Of a stretch of DNA of 64,000 bases, positions 56,101-62,100 are shown piece by piece. The notes below the pieces were generated by a model. The model was not told the origin of the DNA. It did not search any database and saw only the letters and a list, made by a program, of their open reading frames with translations. The stretch is from Yponomeuta sedellus (Eukaryota; Arthropoda; Insecta; Lepidoptera; Yponomeutidae): contig OW203747.1 of assembly GCA_934045075.1 (NCBI GenBank), positions 13,855,894 to 13,919,893 on the forward strand, written 5' to 3'. The first letter of the stretch is position 1. Every line of letters starts with the position of its first letter. Made by a program: the position numbers and the translations under genes.

Positions 56101-59100
56101 AGTGGCTCTACTGTCACCGTAATTTAGACACAGAATGACAACCACAATCAAACTGTGACTTTTTCATTGCTATAAGTCGCTAATAAATTACAAGTCTTCA
56201 GGTCCTCGAGCCATAGACAAAAATGGTTTACCGCTTTTTTGACTGTTTAGCAAAGCAAAGTTTTAATAGTACATAACACAACTAGGGTGGTAATACAAAG
56301 AAAGGCCGAGATCGCAGAAGTTTGCGGCCCGAGCTGCAAGCGAAGGACGTAAATATGAGATCGAGAGCTTTCTTTATTACCTCCCGTGTTGTGTACATCT
56401 TTTTATGTCTACACTTGGCCAGCGGAAAAAGCCACTTTATGGCCAGGTGTGGCATAAAATATATTCTTTAATACAGTTGCTCAAAAAGTGGCGTATTGCA
56501 GGGACGTATAGCGTGCGGGATGTGGGCTATTACACACTCGTGCTTTTTTTTTACCTTTCCCGCACTCGTGCGTTCTCTTTCCCAACTGTCAAAATAATGT
56601 CTATTAAAAAGAAAAACCAACCATGAAATTTTTACTAAAAAAGTCATACAAGTTTTTATGATTCATGCAAATACGTATATTTCTAAAAAGAAACTACTAA
56701 CTTATTTCAATATCAGATTTAATGATTTGATTGAATCGGTTAGGTTAAGTTTCATTTCATTTCATCTCATTAAATTTCAGTTTCATTTCATATTAATATA
56801 AAAATTCTACTGAAGACTTGGCTGTATGGGCATAAGTTCCCTTTGCCTTCTAGAATGGATGCAAAAAAGAAAATCTCTGCTTATATTCTTTTACGGTTGG
56901 CGGTATTTTCCAAATATTTTTTAAATATTTTTTTTAATATTTTTTTAAATAGGTTTTTAAATATTTTTTCTTTATTAATTTGCTTATTTTTTTCGCAACT
57001 GTATTAAAAAATAGTCGTTCAGTACACGTGCGTAACCTTCATTGCATCTTGTTCCGACTGTCGGAACTCCTTGCAATGACAGCCTTTCCGCACTTGTAAT
57101 GAAATATACCATTTCACTCCATCTGCTCCAAATGACGTACTCGTACTTTGATCCGTAAAGTTAGGGCCCAAAACAAGCTATTGCTATCCAAACAAACATG
57201 TATGGTAAGTATAATAATTCAAAATTGGATTTTGAGTCTGTTCTAAGATGGCTCAGGGTGCAGCTGGTGTGAGTGGACTGTATTGTAATTTAAACCGCAG
57301 CACTAGGGAACCAGATAATTTATTCTTCAATGTAATTCAAAAATATAATCACACACGCGCCATGGATATTCGGTCACACAAAAGAGAGAATATTTTGTAT
57401 TGCCAACTTAAAATGCTAAAAGAAACATGACAATATACTTGTGTGTATTGTCATGTTGCCATAAACAGAGTCTATTGAGGTGCCGTAAAATAAATAGACT
57501 CAAAATTTATATACCAACGCTCTCACGTTTTATTGAAATATCAAACCTCTCATTCACTCTTGAAGACTTGACCTATATCTCTTAAGCTCTTAAAACATAA
57601 AATTTTAACCAGAGTATGGAACTACTTTGTGTCTTGAACTCGTTGCATCAAAACTTTTTGCTCTCTTCTTAAAAATAAAAATGTCAAAAATTGCAACAAT
57701 GTAATTGCACTTACAGTGCGTTCACATTAACTTGACGCGTGAGAGAATTGGTAACAAGGACATCACATGTGAATTAGCTTTTGGACCTAATCGGAAGATG
57801 GTAAAACAAGCCCTCAATCCTTTTATTTTCCCCAAGTAATGGGAATGATTTCTTATTTAACATGGTAAAACTAAACGTATCAGTGCTACCAATTCTCTCA
57901 CGCGTCAAGTTAATGTGAACGCACTGTAGTATGCAACAATATCAATATTTTGAATGTAGCTTCGATTGTGTCCCTGCTGCTGAGCAAACGCCTCCCCTTT
58001 TGCCTTCCACTCCTCCCTGTCCGTGGCCACCTCCTACTGGCCCGGCAGAAAGGTCGTGAGATCGTCCCGCCGCCGTCTCCGCTCAGGTCGGCCACGTTTG
58101 CTATATCCCTCGCGCTTAAGTGACCCGCCCAATTCCACTTCAGTTTAGCGGTTGAAGCTCCAACATCGACAATGTACAAAACAAAAATAGAAAGTAAATA
58201 AAAAAACAAACACGACAGAACACAGTAATCGGATACGGGCCATGTCCATGCGGCGGTAAAACAGCCTCAGGCTCAGTAGTTGATGCAGGTTTTTTGCCCA
58301 CAGCACTGAAATTCAGCAAGGGCCTGGTCCAGTGACTCACGGAAACTCGAACCGAGACCCGCAACGTACTATACAATTTAATACAAGACAGAACAGCACA
58401 ATATAGTCTCTAAACACGGCTCTGTAACCTGACCTGACACGTCCCATCCTAGCGTCCCAACCCGACCTAACCCAGCCCCTCCCCACGCAGCCTACGCGGC
58501 GCTGCGCCACGCCGGGGCTCCACAGAGCATGTCCCTCGTCAAGTACAAGCATACAAGCGACTCGCTAGCAGTGTGGCACGACCCTTACGACATCGATCCT
58601 AGTAAGATTGCCTCATAACTAATATCAAATCTTACTTGGAAAATTGATCCTAGTAAGATTTGGTGTGTCTTTGTAGCAAAGATTTGTTGAAACGTTATTT
58701 TTCGCAGCGCGGTAGTTTGATATATGTAGTTAGTAATTTTGGTATTGAAGTGAAAAATTCTTTAGGAGCACTTTTTTGTGAGCAAAAGCTCCCAGTTTTA
58801 GGTGCTGAGCACAGCTGAATCCGACATGCTCGGCTCAAATCGTCATTTAAATTTAAAAAAATCATGCTTATTAGTTTTCACTTTGGTCCTGTGTTTATAA
58901 CTACACAATCGCTTTTTTATATTTGTTGAAAAGGTCCGATATATTATTTATTTAGACTATGTATTACTGCCTATTGTATAAACGAAATTATTATGATGGA
59001 GAAATCATGGTTGTAATTCTTTTTTCAGCTTGTTTGTGCAATGAAGTGTTCTTTATCTCGCTATTTATCTACGTCCTTCGTAAAGTAGACCGTAGCTATT

Positions 59101-62100
59101 TTCCCCCTTGCACTTTACTTAAGTAAAGTACAGGTTAGCGGTTAGTGCAGTTACGTTAGCTAACCCCTGTCGACTGTACTCGATAGCGATTCTATAAATA
59201 TTTCGAACCGTTGTGTAGTGGTCATTATAAGGATTTAATCGTCTACTAACATTATAATAATCAACCGTTGTCAGTCCAGTACTGGACATAGGCCCAAGAA
59301 GCGCCACTGAACCCAATCGGCTACAAATATGTATAAATACTTGCCATGACATGTATAAACAAATATTAAAGTATAATATAACGTCGGGAATTAAGGTAAT
59401 TACATTTCAATTAATAAATGATCGCGATTAGTACATAGCATACATATCATATCACTATATCGATTCTCATTCCTAATTTCCTTAACTTAACAATATTAAT
59501 TTTCAGTTAATTCACATCCACCGACATCCTATGTATTACAGTCCCAAATCTTCACTGACCCCCTCTGCGCCACCAGACAAGTTCAACACTCTGGTGGACA
59601 TCAAGCTGCGCGAGTGGGCCGAGTCGGAGTTGCCGAGTGAGTCCATCGCGGCCGGCAGCGAGGCGCTGGCCGAGGAGTTCCGCGCGCTCATGGCGCGGGC
59701 TGACGACGAGGACGCCGTCTACGAGCCCGTCAAGGCGCGGGCCGTCGACGAGGCGCTCAAGAGGCACGTCTGGGAGGACCGGGCTAAGGACGTGAGTGCC
59801 TCTGGGGTCATGGGCTTGAGTGTGGGGAGGGGTGGGAAAGCATTGAAAGGGGGAATATACATAAACGAAGCGTTGCTTGAGGGCCACGGGACCGTGACCC
59901 ATTATGCTATGTCCGTAAAAGGTGACTAAGTAAAAAGTACCACAAAATGTATACCACCTATTTACACTTCGTCTGAAATAAAAGATTAATTGATTGAGTC
60001 AATGGAGGGGCGGGAAAGCATTACAAGGGATCTGGGCATTGGTCGTCTGGTTCTCACGAGGATTCGAAGATAGCTGATGGCGCGGGGCAATGATGAAGAT
60101 GCGGTTTGTAAGCCGGTCAAGGCGCACGCGGTCGATGGGCGCTGAATTTGCATGTGTGGGAAGACCGGGCTAAAGATGTGAGTGCTTGAGGGGTGACGGG
60201 ACCGTGACCCATTTTACAATATCCGTAAAGGGTGACTAAGTAAAAAGTACCACAAAATGTATACCACCTATTTACACTTAGTCTGCAATAAAAGATTGAT
60301 TGAATGTATGGACGGGTAGGAAAGCATTGAAAGGAATTTGGGCATTGGTCGTTTGATTCTCACGAGGGGTTTAAGATAGTTGATGGCGGTGGGCGATGAT
60401 GAAGACGCGGTTTGTGAGCCGGCCAAGGCACGCGCGGTTGATGAAGCGCTGAAGAGGCATGTGTGGGAAGACCGGGCTAAAGATGTGAGTGTTTGAGGGG
60501 TGACGGGTATTTAATCACGTTTAGGGACAGACAAATACTGAAATAGATGTGAGGACCGGTTGTTTGATACCCATGAGGGATTGAAGGTAGCTGATGACGC
60601 GGGGCGATGATGAAAACGCTTATTTGCTTAACGCTGGGGGCCAAGTCTGCGTTGGTGGATGATTGTGAGATAGTGGTGGGCTTTATTGTCAGAAGTTATC
60701 AAACCGCCCATAAGGCATCTGACATGGCTTAACGACTGCCATTACATGACAGCCGGCACCAACGGCTGAACGTGTCTAACGTGCTTATTTTATTTATTAA
60801 GAAGCATTTTTTTATCTTTCGCTACCAACACGAAGGGGCCCAGGGACCGCCACTTACCACGATCATGTCATGTGTTGTACCACCTGTATCGTGTTTGTAG
60901 TAAAGAATCAACTCGTTGAAGCGCGAGAAACCGAGTCTTACGTGACCCGCTTGCAGGTGCTTCGCGTGCTGCAGCTGAACGCGCTGCAGGACCGCTGCGT
61001 GGGCTCGCGACAGCACTGGGACGACGCAGTCGCGCTCATGGACGCAGCGCTGCGGGAGAGGCTCAAGGAGGCCGACGAGGAGCTCAAGACGCTCACCGGT
61101 GAGTCACTATGAGTCACTGGGACGACGCAGTCGCGCTCATGGACGCAGCGCTGCGGGAGAGGCTCAAGGAGGCCGACGAGGAGCTCAAGACGCTCACCGG
61201 TGAGTCACTATGAGTCACTGGGACGACGCAGTCGCGCTCATGGACGCAGCGCTGCGGGAGAGGCTCAAGGAGGCCGACGAGGAGCTCAAGACGCTCACCG
61301 GTGAGTCACTATGAGTCACTGGGACGACGCAGTCGCGCTCATGGACGCAGCGCTGCGGGAGAGGCTCAAGGAGGCCGACGAGGAGCTCAAGACGCTCACC
61401 GGTGAGTCACTATGAGTCACTGGGACGACGCAGTCGCGCTCATGGACGCAGCGCTGCGGGAGAGGCTCAAGGAGGCCGACGAGGAGCTCAAGACGCTCAC
61501 CGGTGAGTCACTATGAGTCACTGGGACGACGCAGTCGCGCTCATGGACGCAGCGCTGCGGGAGAGGCTCAAGGAGGCCGACGAGGAGCTCAAGACGCTCA
61601 CCGGTGAGTCACTATGAGTCACTGGGACGACGCAGTCGCGCTCATGGACGCAGCGCTGCGGGAGAGGCTCAAGGAGGCCGACGAGGAGCTCAAGACGCTC
61701 ACCGGTGAGTCACTATGAGTCACTGGGACGACGCAGTCGCGCTCATGGACGCAGCGCTGCGGGAGAGGCTCAAGGAGGCCGACGAGGAGCTCAAGACGCT
61801 CACCGGTGAGTCACTATGAGTCACTGGGACGACGCAGTCGCGCTCATGGACGCAGCGCTGCGGGAGAGGCTCAAGGAGGCCGACGAGGAGCTCAAGACGC
61901 TCACCGGTGAGTCACTATGAGTCACTGGGACGACGCAGTCGCGCTCATGGACGCAGCGCTGCGGGAGAGGCTCAAGGAGGCCGACGAGGAGCTCAAGACG
62001 CTCACCGGTGAGTCACTATGAGTCACCGAGCGTTTCTTGATAGTTATATGTCCACTCGTGGGTACTGCTGCGGGAAAAGCTCAAGGAGGCTGACGTGGAG

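Noticed and set aside
57248..57430. 60-codon open frame starting MAQGAAGV
   Set aside because: No homology recognised, AT-rich intron, followed by a local hairpin; likely chance.
59552..59902. Minus-strand 116-codon open frame
   Set aside because: Antisense of OPA1 exon 15.
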